A stretch of 10,934 nt of DNA from Nitrosomonadaceae bacterium (GTDB taxonomy: Bacteria > Pseudomonadota > Gammaproteobacteria > Burkholderiales > Nitrosomonadaceae), in the NCBI GenBank assembly GCA_024644425.1, contig JAHELA010000041.1, positions 1-10,934 on the forward strand. The letters are read 5' to 3'. The position numbers were made by a program, and so were the translations under genes. This document shows, in pieces, positions 1 through 6,922 of the stretch. The first letter of the stretch is position 1. Every line of letters starts with the position of its first letter. The notes beneath the pieces are model-generated. The model saw only the letters and a program-made list of their open reading frames with translations, had not been told where the DNA came from and ran no database searches.

Positions 1-287
1 CTCAGGGCGAAAAAGTATACGCTGGTGTCTGTGCTGCTTGCCACCAAGCAAATGGCAAAGGTATAACTGGAACCTTCCCTGGTCTGGATGGATCAAAAAT
101 TACAACTGGTCCTAAAGAGGAACATATTAAAATGGTAGTAAATGGCAAGGAGGGAACTGCGATGGCTGCATTCAAGCATTTGTCGGACGTAGACATTGCA
201 GCAGTAGTTACCTACGAACGAAATGCCTGGGGTAACTCTACAGGTGATGTAATACAGCCTTCCGAAATCAAAGCATTTAGAAATTAA
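1..287 (+). CDS. coxB: Cytochrome c oxidase subunit II, C-terminal cytochrome c domain (5' truncated)
   Basis: The reading frame enters the window already open, with its first whole codon at base 3, and stops with TAA at 285-287. The visible 94 residues form a class I cytochrome c domain. A CAACH heme c-binding motif lies at bases 30-44, and an AMAAFKHL segment (Met codon at 162-164) would supply the distal heme ligand. Subunits II of the caa3-like or betaproteobacterial type carry such a domain fused after the CuA domain. It accepts electrons in the periplasm and passes them to CuA. The cupredoxin part with the CuA ligands and the membrane hairpin lie upstream, outside the window. The identification as CoxB, not a free cytochrome, rests on the immediate ctaD neighbour 17 bases downstream, so it is partly inference. 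Confidence 0.88.
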   Translation, partial: QGEKVYAGVCAACHQANGKGITGTFPGLDGSKITTGPKEEHIKMVVNGKEGTAMAAFKHLSDVDIAAVVTYERNAWGNSTGDVIQPSEIKAFRN

Positions 288-304
288 GCAACGAGGAGAA
301 AATT

Positions 305-1936
305 ATGGCATCTATAACCCATCCTGGCCACGAACACGAACATGAACACCATGGCCCCCCTAGTGGGATCATGCGTTGGCTGACCACTACTAATCACAAG
401 GATATTGGTACGCTTTATCTTTGGTTTAGCTTCATTATGTTCCTAACAGGCGGGGTAATGGCGCTAACTATTCGCTCTGAATTGTTCCAGCCTGGTTTAC
501 AAGTAGTCGATCCAGAATTTTTTAATCAACTTACTACATTACATGGTTTAGTGATGGTCTTCGGTGCCATTATGCCGGCCTTCGTGGGTTTTGCTAACTG
601 GCAAATACCAATGATGATTGGCGCCCCAGATATGGCTTTTGCCCGCATGAATAACTGGAGTTTTTGGTTACTTCCACCAGCAGCTCTACTGCTGATTACC
701 TCGTTTTTTGTGCCGGGAGGAGCAGCTGCAGGCGGATGGACGCTTTATCCACCACTTTCAACGCAGATGGGAATGGGAATGGATATGACTATTTTTGCCG
801 TTCACATACTCGGTGCTTCTTCCATTATGGGATCCATCAACATTGTTACTACGATTCTTAACATGCGCGCTCCAGGCATGACATTGATGAAGATGCCTTT
901 ATTTGTATGGACTTGGTTGATTACTGCCTACTTGCTGCTAGCAGTAATGCCAGTTCTTGCAGGTGCGGTAACCATGTTATTGACTGATCGTCAGTTTGGC
1001 ACCAATTTCTTTAATGCTGCAGGTGGCGGTGATCCGGTAATGTTTCAACATATTTTCTGGTTCTTTGGGCACCCAGAAGTCTATATCATGATTTTGCCAG
1101 CATTTGGAATTGTCTCTCAAATCATTCCAACCTTTGCGCGCAAGCCGTTGTTTGGCTATTCTTCTATGGTTTACGCTACTGCCTCAATTGCGATCCTCTC
1201 ATTTATTGTCTGGGCGCATCACATGTTCACTGTAGGCATGCCAGTAACTGCACAGTTATTCTTCATGTACGCTACCATGCTGATCGCGGTGCCAACCGGG
1301 GTAAAGGTATTTAATTGGACAGCTACCATGTGGCGTGGATCCATGACCTTTGAAGCCCCCATGTTGTTTGCTATCGGATTTATCTTCCTATTCACCATTG
1401 GTGGATTCAGCGGAATAGTACTTGCAGTTGTACCAGTAGATATTCAACTGCAGGAGACCTATTATGTAATTGCGCACTTCCACTATGTGTTGGTATCTGG
1501 CTCATTGTTTGCCCTATTTGGTGGTACCTATTACTGGCTACCAAAGTGGACAGGCTATATGTATGACGAAACCTTGGCCAAAACACATTTTTGGTTATCC
1601 ATGATCTTCTTTAACGTCACTTTCTTTGTACAACATTTCTTAGGATTGGCAGGTATGCCGCGCCGTGTTCCTGACTACGCCTTACAATTTGCTGATTTCA
1701 ATATGATCTCTAGCATTGGTGCATTTGGTTTCGGCTTTAGTCAATTGCTCTTTCTATATGTGATTATAAAATGCGTGCGTGGTGGAGCAAAAGCAACCGA
1801 TCAGGTATGGGAAGGTGCGGATACGCTGGAATGGACTTTACCGTCACCGGCCCCATATCACACTTTTGAGACTCCGCCACAAGTTAGTTTCGACGAATAC
1901 CATGTACAAAATGTACAAAATGTACATAATAAATAG
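305..1936 (+). CDS. ctaD: Cytochrome c oxidase subunit I (aa3-type)
   Basis: This is the catalytic heme-copper subunit, which reduces O2 to water and pumps protons across the inner membrane. The 543-aa length and the many hydrophobic segments fit the family. Expected ligands are present: His80 and His393 for low-spin heme a, His391 for heme a3, and His256, His305 and His306 for CuB. Tyr260 in the HPEVY motif is the residue cross-linked to a CuB histidine. D-channel (Asp109, Asn116), Glu258 and K-channel (Thr331, Lys334) residues mark an A1-type proton-pumping oxidase. The N terminus (residues 6-16) is histidine-rich, a possible metal-binding tail. The C terminus ends in a short VQN repeat. 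The start ATG follows an AGGAG ribosome site at 293-297. It is co-transcribed with coxB by position. Confidence 0.98.
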   Translation: MASITHPGHEHEHEHHGPPSGIMRWLTTTNHKDIGTLYLWFSFIMFLTGGVMALTIRSELFQPGLQVVDPEFFNQLTTLHGLVMVFGAIMPAFVGFANWQIPMMIGAPDMAFARMNNWSFWLLPPAALLLITSFFVPGGAAAGGWTLYPPLSTQMGMGMDMTIFAVHILGASSIMGSINIVTTILNMRAPGMTLMKMPLFVWTWLITAYLLLAVMPVLAGAVTMLLTDRQFGTNFFNAAGGGDPVMFQHIFWFFGHPEVYIMILPAFGIVSQIIPTFARKPLFGYSSMVYATASIAILSFIVWAHHMFTVGMPVTAQLFFMYATMLIAVPTGVKVFNWTATMWRGSMTFEAPMLFAIGFIFLFTIGGFSGIVLAVVPVDIQLQETYYVIAHFHYVLVSGSLFALFGGTYYWLPKWTGYMYDETLAKTHFWLSMIFFNVTFFVQHFLGLAGMPRRVPDYALQFADFNMISSIGAFGFGFSQLLFLYVIIKCVRGGAKATDQVWEGADTLEWTLPSPAPYHTFETPPQVSFDEYHVQNVQNVHNK

Positions 1937-1955
1937 TAAAAAGGAATCAGTATAA

Positions 1956-2066
1956 ATGGCACAAGATTCAAAGTTGCAGCGCAGCAGAAATATAAAAACC
2001 GCGCTAATCCTTTGGACCATCGTGGCGCTAATTATTGTTACATTTTTTGTTAAGCATTGGGGATGA
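1956..2066 (+). CDS. Cytochrome oxidase small assembly protein (36 aa)
   Basis: A 36-codon frame starts at ATG 1956, 19 bases after the ctaD stop, behind an AAGGA site at 1941-1945. It ends in TGA at 2064-2066. The protein has a basic N terminus (residues 6-14 include K, R, R and K) followed by one hydrophobic span at about residues 16-32, which predicts a single-pass inner-membrane protein with its N terminus in the cytoplasm. Betaproteobacteria commonly have a tiny membrane protein at exactly this place, between ctaD and ctaG, annotated as a cytochrome oxidase small assembly protein. Its molecular role is not established from sequence. Its stop codon overlaps the ctaG start as ATGA, which suggests translational coupling and supports the frame being real. 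Confidence 0.8.
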   Translation: MAQDSKLQRSRNIKTALILWTIVALIIVTFFVKHWG

Positions 2067-2629
2067 ACGCAGCACAACCGAATCTTGTGATGTTAAGGAA
2101 GTTGCTGATTGTAGCAATCGCGATGTTTGCCTTTGGCTATGCGATGATCCCTTTTTATAAAAAGATTTGTGAAGTTACTGGGATAAACAATCTTTTGCAG
2201 CCAGACACGCTAGCGGAAGAAAGACCGCAAATAGATACGAGCCGTTTACTGACTGCCGAGCTGGATGCAAATACTCGTGGGTTACCTTGGCAATTTAAAC
2301 CGCTACAATCAAGTGTACAGATGCACCCGGGTGAGTTAGTAGAAGTGATGTATGAAATTAAAAATAACTCAAACCGCGAGATTACTGGACAAGCGATTCC
2401 CAGCTATGCACCACAATTAGTATCACAGTACTTAAAGAAACTCGAGTGTTTTTGTTTTAGTAAACAGACATTAAAACCGTATGAAGCTCGACAAATGCCC
2501 GTTCAGTTTTTAATTGAATCAGGATTTCCGGCTGATATAAAAACCATATCGATCTCATACACATTTTTTGAGCTTCCAGGCAGTGGTACTGCTTTGACTG
2601 ATGCTTCTGGCAAGACTGGTAAAAATTGA
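2063..2629 (+). CDS. ctaG: Cytochrome c oxidase assembly protein CtaG/Cox11
   Basis: CtaG is the copper chaperone needed to form the CuB centre of subunit I. It is anchored in the inner membrane with a periplasmic copper-binding domain. The hydrophobic anchor covers about residues 10-30. A conserved Cys36 follows it, and the copper-binding CFCF motif has Cys129 and Cys131. Family blocks such as NTRGLPW and SYTFFELPG are recognisable. The 188-aa length is usual. I chose ATG 2063 over a TTG two codons upstream because it overlaps the previous stop codon as ATGA, the usual form of coupled initiation; no strong ribosome site is seen. The gene lies directly after the small assembly protein and before DUF2970. 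Confidence 0.95.
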   Translation: MNAAQPNLVMLRKLLIVAIAMFAFGYAMIPFYKKICEVTGINNLLQPDTLAEERPQIDTSRLLTAELDANTRGLPWQFKPLQSSVQMHPGELVEVMYEIKNNSNREITGQAIPSYAPQLVSQYLKKLECFCFSKQTLKPYEARQMPVQFLIESGFPADIKTISISYTFFELPGSGTALTDASGKTGKN

Positions 2630-2838
2630 AAGGAGGAGGGGTTAGGAAACCAGGTAAGGCAGCACCCTTACAAGTGGCAAAAGCCGTATTCTGGGCCTTC
2701 TTTGGAGTGCGAAAGAAAAGTGATCATGCTGCGGATGTAGAATCATTAACACCAGTACAAATTATAATTGGGGGAATTATCGGTGCAGCTCTATTTATTG
2801 GATCTTTGCTGATGTTGGTCAAATTTATGCTAAGTTGA
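2626..2838 (+). CDS. DUF2970 small membrane protein
   Basis: This frame encodes up to 70 residues. A basic N-terminal part contains a VFWAFFGVRKK block, and a single hydrophobic span follows at about residues 45-67. This resembles DUF2970 proteins, which occur between ctaG and coxC in betaproteobacterial oxidase operons; their function is unknown. The start is uncertain. The only usable upstream start is TTG 2626, which overlaps the ctaG stop as TTGA. A near-perfect Shine-Dalgarno (AAAGGAGG, 2629-2636) lies just after it and points to about base 2641, where the in-frame codon is GTT, not GTG. The next in-frame GTG, at 2674, is too far from the ribosome site. The frame and family call are firmer than the first residue. 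Confidence 0.82.
   Translation: MKGGGVRKPGKAAPLQVAKAVFWAFFGVRKKSDHAADVESLTPVQIIIGGIIGAALFIGSLLMLVKFMLS
2629..2640 (+). promoter_or_regulatory. Strong ribosome binding site without a canonical start behind it
   Basis: The A/G-rich run includes AAAGGAGG and is the best Shine-Dalgarno match seen in the window. A start codon would be expected at about 2641-2646, but the in-frame codon at 2641 is GTT. It may still serve the DUF2970 gene, or it may be the vestige of a mutated GTG start. Confidence 0.6.
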
Positions 2839-2870
2839 GAATTGATTAAAATATACGTGGGAGAATACGC

Positions 2871-3722
2871 ATGAACCAAGACGCAAATCATTATTATATT
2901 CCGACTCCATCGGCCTGGCCTATAGTTGGAGCGACCGCTATTTTCTTTATGGGATTTGGTGCTGCGTTCACTGTTAATAAGATCCCATTAGGTTATGTGT
3001 CGCTAGCAATCGGTTTTGCCATTCTGATCTACATGTTATTCGGTTGGTTTGGAACGGTCGCAAAAGAAAGTGAAAGCGGTAAATTCAATAAACAGGTAGA
3101 TTCCTCTTTCCGATGGGGAATGGGCTGGTTTATATTTACCGAGGTTATGTTTTTCGCTGGATTCTTTGGTGCGCTGTATTATATGCGAATACTATCCGTT
3201 CCTTGGCTTGGGGATCTGGAACACAAATTATTATGGCCTGATTTTGCGGGCGGATGGCCCACATCAGGCCCTGGAATAACTGATAAATTTACGCCCATGG
3301 GTGCATGGGGGCTGCCAGCTATCAATACTGCGTTACTGTTAACTTCTGGGGTAACAGTTACTTGGGCACATTGGGCACTTAAGGTTAACAAGCGGGGTCA
3401 ACTCAAATTAGGATTGTTTCTTACTATTCTGCTAGGTGTTCTTTTCTTAGGTTGCCAGATTTATGAATATGGTCATGCATACTCCGAACTTAATCTAAAA
3501 CTTACAACTGGCGCTTATGGAGCAAGCTTCTTCATGCTTACAGGTTTTCATGGTTTCCATGTAACATTAGGTGCCCTGATGTTGACAGTAATTTTCTTTC
3601 GTGTGTTGGCCGGACACTTTAAGCCTGAGCACCACTTTGGATTTGAAGGAGTAGCTTGGTATTGGCACTTTGTGGACGTGGTCTGGTTAGGCCTGTTTAT
3701 ATTTGTTTACTGGCTTGTGTAA
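2871..3722 (+). CDS. coxC: Cytochrome c oxidase subunit III
   Basis: Subunit III is a core, non-metal membrane subunit of the aa3 oxidase that stabilises turnover and proton uptake in subunit I. The 283-aa product has about seven hydrophobic spans, as expected of the family. Conserved features include Glu91 in the FTEVMFF segment, the GFHGFHVTLGA block at residues 225-235, and the C-terminal VAWYWHFVDVVWL block at residues 261-273. The start ATG follows a GGGAG site at 2860-2864. The gene ends 18 bases before the stop of a convergent small gene. A nested inverted repeat begins directly after its stop codon. Confidence 0.97.
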   Translation: MNQDANHYYIPTPSAWPIVGATAIFFMGFGAAFTVNKIPLGYVSLAIGFAILIYMLFGWFGTVAKESESGKFNKQVDSSFRWGMGWFIFTEVMFFAGFFGALYYMRILSVPWLGDLEHKLLWPDFAGGWPTSGPGITDKFTPMGAWGLPAINTALLLTSGVTVTWAHWALKVNKRGQLKLGLFLTILLGVLFLGCQIYEYGHAYSELNLKLTTGAYGASFFMLTGFHGFHVTLGALMLTVIFFRVLAGHFKPEHHFGFEGVAWYWHFVDVVWLGLFIFVYWLV

Positions 3723-3724
3723 CT

Positions 3725-3794
3725 TTTGCTATGCAGCCAATTATTGCTTACCTGGGATAATACCAAAGTAATATCCCAGCATCAGCATAGCAAA
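3725..3794. repeat. Nested inverted repeat at the coxC 3' end
   Basis: The outer arms are TTTGCTATGC (3725-3734) and GCATAGCAAA (3785-3794), a perfect 10-bp match. The inner arms are CTGGGATA (3752-3759) and TATCCCAG (3772-3779), a perfect 8-bp match. The left outer arm lies between the two convergent genes; the rest lies inside the 3' end of the minus-strand gene. No T-run follows on either strand, so it is not a standard rho-independent terminator. It could be an RNA processing or stability element. Confidence 0.6.
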
Positions 3795-3935
3795 CAAAAT
3801 GATTGATAAGCTGATACGTATTGTTAGGGACTTAATCATACGCGTGCTTTGTCCTTTGTCCCTGATCATGTAGTAAAACGCTGATGCTAGACTTGCAAGT
3901 ATGAATAGAAATAATATGGCAACAATAATTTTCAT
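3741..3935 (-). CDS. Twin-transmembrane protein (DUF2909-like)
   Basis: A 64-aa protein is encoded on the strand opposite to the oxidase genes. It has two hydrophobic spans, about residues 3-22 and 42-60, joined by a short basic loop with the sequence RDKGQSTR. This layout and loop match the DUF2909 or twin-transmembrane family, often found beside cytochrome oxidase genes in betaproteobacteria; no function is established. The ATG (complement of CAT at 3933-3935) fits the full hydrophobic N terminus, though no strong ribosome site is seen. Because it sits between coxC and SURF1 in reverse orientation, any read-through of the oxidase operon would produce RNA antisense to it. A role in oxidase assembly is inferred from position only. 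Confidence 0.82.
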   Translation of the reverse strand: MKIIVAILFLFILASLASAFYYMIRDKGQSTRMIKSLTIRISLSIILFAMLMLGYYFGIIPGKQ

Positions 3936-4002
3936 GGTTTTATCTTTTTTCTCAAGTCTAGTAACAGGGCGAGAGTTTAGCTGAGATTAGCATAACTATC
4001 CA

Positions 4003-4725
4003 ATGACTATTTCAGGTTGGCAGTTTAGGGTCAAATTGTGGCCAACAGCTGCTGCTACCATAGTCATAATAATCATGGTGATGCTGGGTAACTGGCAACT
4101 TTCTCGGGCTCAGGAAAAAGAAGAACGGCAAGAGCGGCTGGACCAACTCTCGCAACAACCAGTAATATCGTTGCCTACAACACAAGTTAATCTTGAAGAT
4201 TATCAGTTTCGCCGGATTGAAGTACATGGGACATATGTCCCATTACATACAATCTATTTAGATAACAAGGTACACAAGGGAAAGATTGGTTATGAAGTTA
4301 TCACACCAGTTAAGCTGGGTGATAGCTCTATGCATGTTTTGATTAATCGTGGATGGGTGGCAGCTGGTCGAACTCGTGATGAGTTGCCATTCGTACCAAC
4401 GCCCGATGGACAGGTAACCGTTTCAGGAATCGCACACTCACCTACACAAAGAACCTTGGAACTTTCTGCGAATACGGTGTCAGGGCAAGTTTGGGAAAAT
4501 TTACATATTGAACGTTATCGTGAAGCTACAGGACTCACATTACAGCCATTACTAATATTGCAGCAAAACAATGTTAAAGATGGATTGGTACGTAAGTGGA
4601 ATCGTCCTGATTCAGGAGCAACGAGGAATCTAGGCTATGCGTTTCAGTGGTTTTCTATGGCGCTAGCAGTTTTGATAATATATTTGGTGCTAAGTGTCAA
4701 AAGAGATCGCCCCAAGAACACATAA
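4003..4725 (+). CDS. surf1: SURF1 family cytochrome oxidase biogenesis protein
   Basis: SURF1 proteins assist assembly of aa3 oxidases; bacterial members have been shown to bind heme a and aid its insertion into subunit I. The 240-aa product has the typical topology: one transmembrane helix near each end (about residues 13-32 and 213-231) and a periplasmic domain between them. Recognisable family blocks are LGNWQLSRAQEK after the first helix, a YLDN segment, VLINRGWV in the middle, and GYAFQWFSMA at the start of the last helix. The ATG start has only a weak upstream GAGA. The 3' end overlaps the next gene by 32 bases, so the two are probably translated from one message. Confidence 0.94.
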   Translation: MTISGWQFRVKLWPTAAATIVIIIMVMLGNWQLSRAQEKEERQERLDQLSQQPVISLPTTQVNLEDYQFRRIEVHGTYVPLHTIYLDNKVHKGKIGYEVITPVKLGDSSMHVLINRGWVAAGRTRDELPFVPTPDGQVTVSGIAHSPTQRTLELSANTVSGQVWENLHIERYREATGLTLQPLLILQQNNVKDGLVRKWNRPDSGATRNLGYAFQWFSMALAVLIIYLVLSVKRDRPKNT

Positions 4726-5272
4726 ACGTAAGCTGCTTCTGTTGATGGCGCTGATGGTGGCGCCGATAGCGCTTTCCTATCTGCTCTTTTTCTGGGGAGC
4801 GCCGTCAAATAGTGTGAACTATGGAGAGCTTATTGAGGTTAAGGTTCTACCAGATGTTGTTTTGCATAAAACAAATGGTGAAACTTTTAACATTAGCCAA
4901 CTACGTGGAAAATGGATAATGCTCACAGTAGACTCTGGGGTGTGTAATGAAGCGTGCCGAAAAAAACTTTACTATATGCGCCAGGTGCGCTTGATGCAAA
5001 AAAATGAAATGGAGCGCATAGAGAGGGTATGGCTGATTGATGATGCTAAAATACCAGAAAATGGTATCATTAAGGATTTCAAGGGGACTGTACTTATCAA
5101 TGCAAAAAACAGTGAAATATTGAAAGAGATCCCGGCAAAGTTATCGCAACGCGATCATATTTACATGATAGACCCACTGGGGAACTTGATGATGCGTTTC
5201 CCTAAAGATGTAAATCCATCGCTGATGGCAAAAGACATTAAGCGATTGCTTAAGGTCTCACAAATTGGATAA
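4694..5272 (+). CDS. Membrane-anchored Sco-like/thioredoxin-fold protein of the cox cluster
   Basis: This 192-aa protein has a basic N terminus, one membrane anchor (about residues 13-35) and a soluble, presumably periplasmic domain. The domain has Cys84 and Cys88 in a CNEAC (CxxxC) arrangement after a RGKWIMLTVDSG strand, and a His155 in a DHIYMID segment. Sco proteins use CxxxC plus a distal His in the same order to bind copper, so a divergent Sco fold is likely. The GTG start at 4694 lies 32 bases inside the SURF1 gene; the next ATG (4744) would remove the charged N terminus. Similar unnamed proteins lie after SURF1 in betaproteobacterial cox clusters. A role in copper or thiol chemistry for oxidase assembly is inference. 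Confidence 0.78.
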   Translation: MSKEIAPRTHKRKLLLLMALMVAPIALSYLLFFWGAPSNSVNYGELIEVKVLPDVVLHKTNGETFNISQLRGKWIMLTVDSGVCNEACRKKLYYMRQVRLMQKNEMERIERVWLIDDAKIPENGIIKDFKGTVLINAKNSEILKEIPAKLSQRDHIYMIDPLGNLMMRFPKDVNPSLMAKDIKRLLKVSQIG

Positions 5273-5310
5273 GTACGGAATTATATGCAACAGATTTGGA
5301 GATAGTTGTT

Positions 5311-6204
5311 ATGACAAATAGTTTGGCTTGGCAGCAAACTGCTTCACGGATGCAACAATTTTATCGGCTAACTAAACCGAGGGTTGTTTCACTCATAGTT
5401 TTTACTGCAATTATTGGTATGTTTCTTTCCGTGCCTGGTGCTGTTCCATTAAGTGCATTATTTTTTGGCACCCTAGGAATAGCTCTGGTTGCTGGCTCAG
5501 CTGCAGCAGTAAATTGTCTAGTAGAGCAAAAAATCGATGCTATTATGTCTCGTACGCGTGGAAGGCCCTTGCCAAGAGGACAAGTCAACTCTCCAGAAAC
5601 TATTTTTTTCTTAGTAGTAATCGGCGGAGCCGGGTTATTCATACTTCACCAGTGGGTTAATCCCCTGACTATGTGGCTTACTTTGGTCACATTTGTGGGC
5701 TATGCCATCATCTACACGGTTATCCTAAAACCACTGACACCACAGAATATTGTTATTGGTGGCGCTTCAGGTGCAATGCCACCAGTACTCGGATGGACAG
5801 CAGTAACAGGAGAAATTTCTGCTGATGCTTTGCTTCTTTTCCTCATAATCTTTGCATGGACTCCACCCCATTTCTGGGCCCTTGCACTCTACCGAAAACT
5901 CGAATACGCAAAAGTTGGCATGCCCATGTTACCGGTAACCCATGGAGACAAATTTACTCGTTTGCACGTACTACTCTATACATTAATACTTTGTGCAGTG
6001 ACATTGATGCCGTACGCAACAAAAATGAGTGGACTGATTTACCTTATCAGCGCAATAATTTTAGGCGCAATTTTTCTGTACTACGCGATAAAAATTTATC
6101 TTGATTATAGTGATCAGCTTGCTCGTAAGACTTTCCGCTATTCAATATTTTACCTGACAGCTCTGTTCAGCGCTTTGCTAGTAGACCATTACGCGTACTT
6201 CTAA
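5311..6204 (+). CDS. ctaB: Protoheme IX farnesyltransferase (heme O synthase)
   Basis: CtaB (also called CyoE) transfers a farnesyl group to heme b to make heme O, the precursor of the heme A used by this oxidase. It is a polytopic inner-membrane UbiA-family prenyltransferase, and the 297-aa length is typical. The first active-site region spans residues 68-89 (Asn68, Glu72, Asp76, then RTRGRPLP), and the second has WTPPHFWALAL followed by GMPMLPVTHG at residues 183-212. I start at ATG 5311 because GGAG at 5298-5301 is spaced 9 bases before it; a TTG five codons upstream has no such site. It begins 38 bases after the Sco-like gene, with no ctaA between them. Confidence 0.96.
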   Translation: MTNSLAWQQTASRMQQFYRLTKPRVVSLIVFTAIIGMFLSVPGAVPLSALFFGTLGIALVAGSAAAVNCLVEQKIDAIMSRTRGRPLPRGQVNSPETIFFLVVIGGAGLFILHQWVNPLTMWLTLVTFVGYAIIYTVILKPLTPQNIVIGGASGAMPPVLGWTAVTGEISADALLLFLIIFAWTPPHFWALALYRKLEYAKVGMPMLPVTHGDKFTRLHVLLYTLILCAVTLMPYATKMSGLIYLISAIILGAIFLYYAIKIYLDYSDQLARKTFRYSIFYLTALFSALLVDHYAYF

Positions 6205-6215
6205 ACAGTAGTATT

Positions 6216-6815
6216 ATGAGGTTTCCAAGCTCATTCATGCCTGTAGTTGGACTAGCCTTACTGATTCATTTAACAAGCTGTAGCAATAAGACCGAATCTG
6301 TATTCCTTTCTGCAGATATCACCAATTCCAATTTTGGTAGGGGCTTTAACCTCACTGATCACAATAGCAAAGATCGCTCTCTGAATGATTTCAATGGCAA
6401 GGTAGTGGTGCTTTTTTTCGGCTACACGAATTGTCCAGACATATGTCCCAGCACTATGGCTAAGCTTGCTTCTACCATGAATAAATTGGGCAAAGATGCA
6501 AAGCGTGTGCAGGTGCTATTTGTAACGCTAGATCCGGAACATGATACCCCTGAATTACTTAAACAATATGTAACTGCGTTCAATCCCACTTTCCTTGGCC
6601 TATTCGGAGAAATGCAAACCACAAGAGATATCGCCAAGGAGTTTAAAATTATATTTCAAAAACAGGCAAAAGAAACCCAAGATAACTATACAATGGACCA
6701 TTCTACTGGAGTCTATATTTTTGACTTGATAGGAAAACTACGTTTGTATGTAAACTCGAGTAAGAGCGCAAATATATTTGCTCACGACATTTTAGAATTA
6801 TTACGAACATCTTGA
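6216..6815 (+). CDS. sco1: SCO1/SenC copper chaperone lipoprotein
   Basis: Sco proteins bind copper and metallate, or reduce, the CuA site of subunit II on the periplasmic side. This 199-aa protein begins with a short signal segment ending in the lipobox LTSC with Cys22, so it is probably a lipoprotein, not a helix-anchored form. The copper site is visible: Cys73 and Cys77 in the NCPDICPST motif and His162 in the MDHS segment. The VTLDPEHDTPE block is typical of the family. It lies 11 bases after ctaB and is the last gene of the cluster in this orientation. Only a poor ribosome site precedes the ATG, which fits translation coupled to ctaB. Confidence 0.95.
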   Translation: MRFPSSFMPVVGLALLIHLTSCSNKTESVFLSADITNSNFGRGFNLTDHNSKDRSLNDFNGKVVVLFFGYTNCPDICPSTMAKLASTMNKLGKDAKRVQVLFVTLDPEHDTPELLKQYVTAFNPTFLGLFGEMQTTRDIAKEFKIIFQKQAKETQDNYTMDHSTGVYIFDLIGKLRLYVNSSKSANIFAHDILELLRTS

Positions 6816-6892
6816 TAGAAATTAAACAGCATAAGGGTCTAACACGCCTCATCATTATCGCCCCGTATTCCTTTCTAATTTGCAAATTACTA

Positions 6893-6922
6893 TAAAATTT
6901 TCTTAGTTAAAGAAATATTTTA
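6893..6922. terminator. Possible AT-rich hairpin between convergent genes
   Basis: The arms at 6893-6904 and 6910-6922 are complementary apart from one bulged base, with a 5-base loop. The hairpin spans the stop codon of the minus-strand oxidase gene, and T-rich sequence lies in the arms themselves. It might end transcription from one or both sides, but all but two of its pairs are A-T, so the call is weak. Confidence 0.3.

Noticed and set aside
6876..6889. 14-bp palindrome TAATTTGCAAATTA between sco1 and the GlcD-type gene
   Set aside because: It has no loop to form a hairpin, lies between convergent genes where an operator is unlikely, and could arise by chance in AT-rich DNA.
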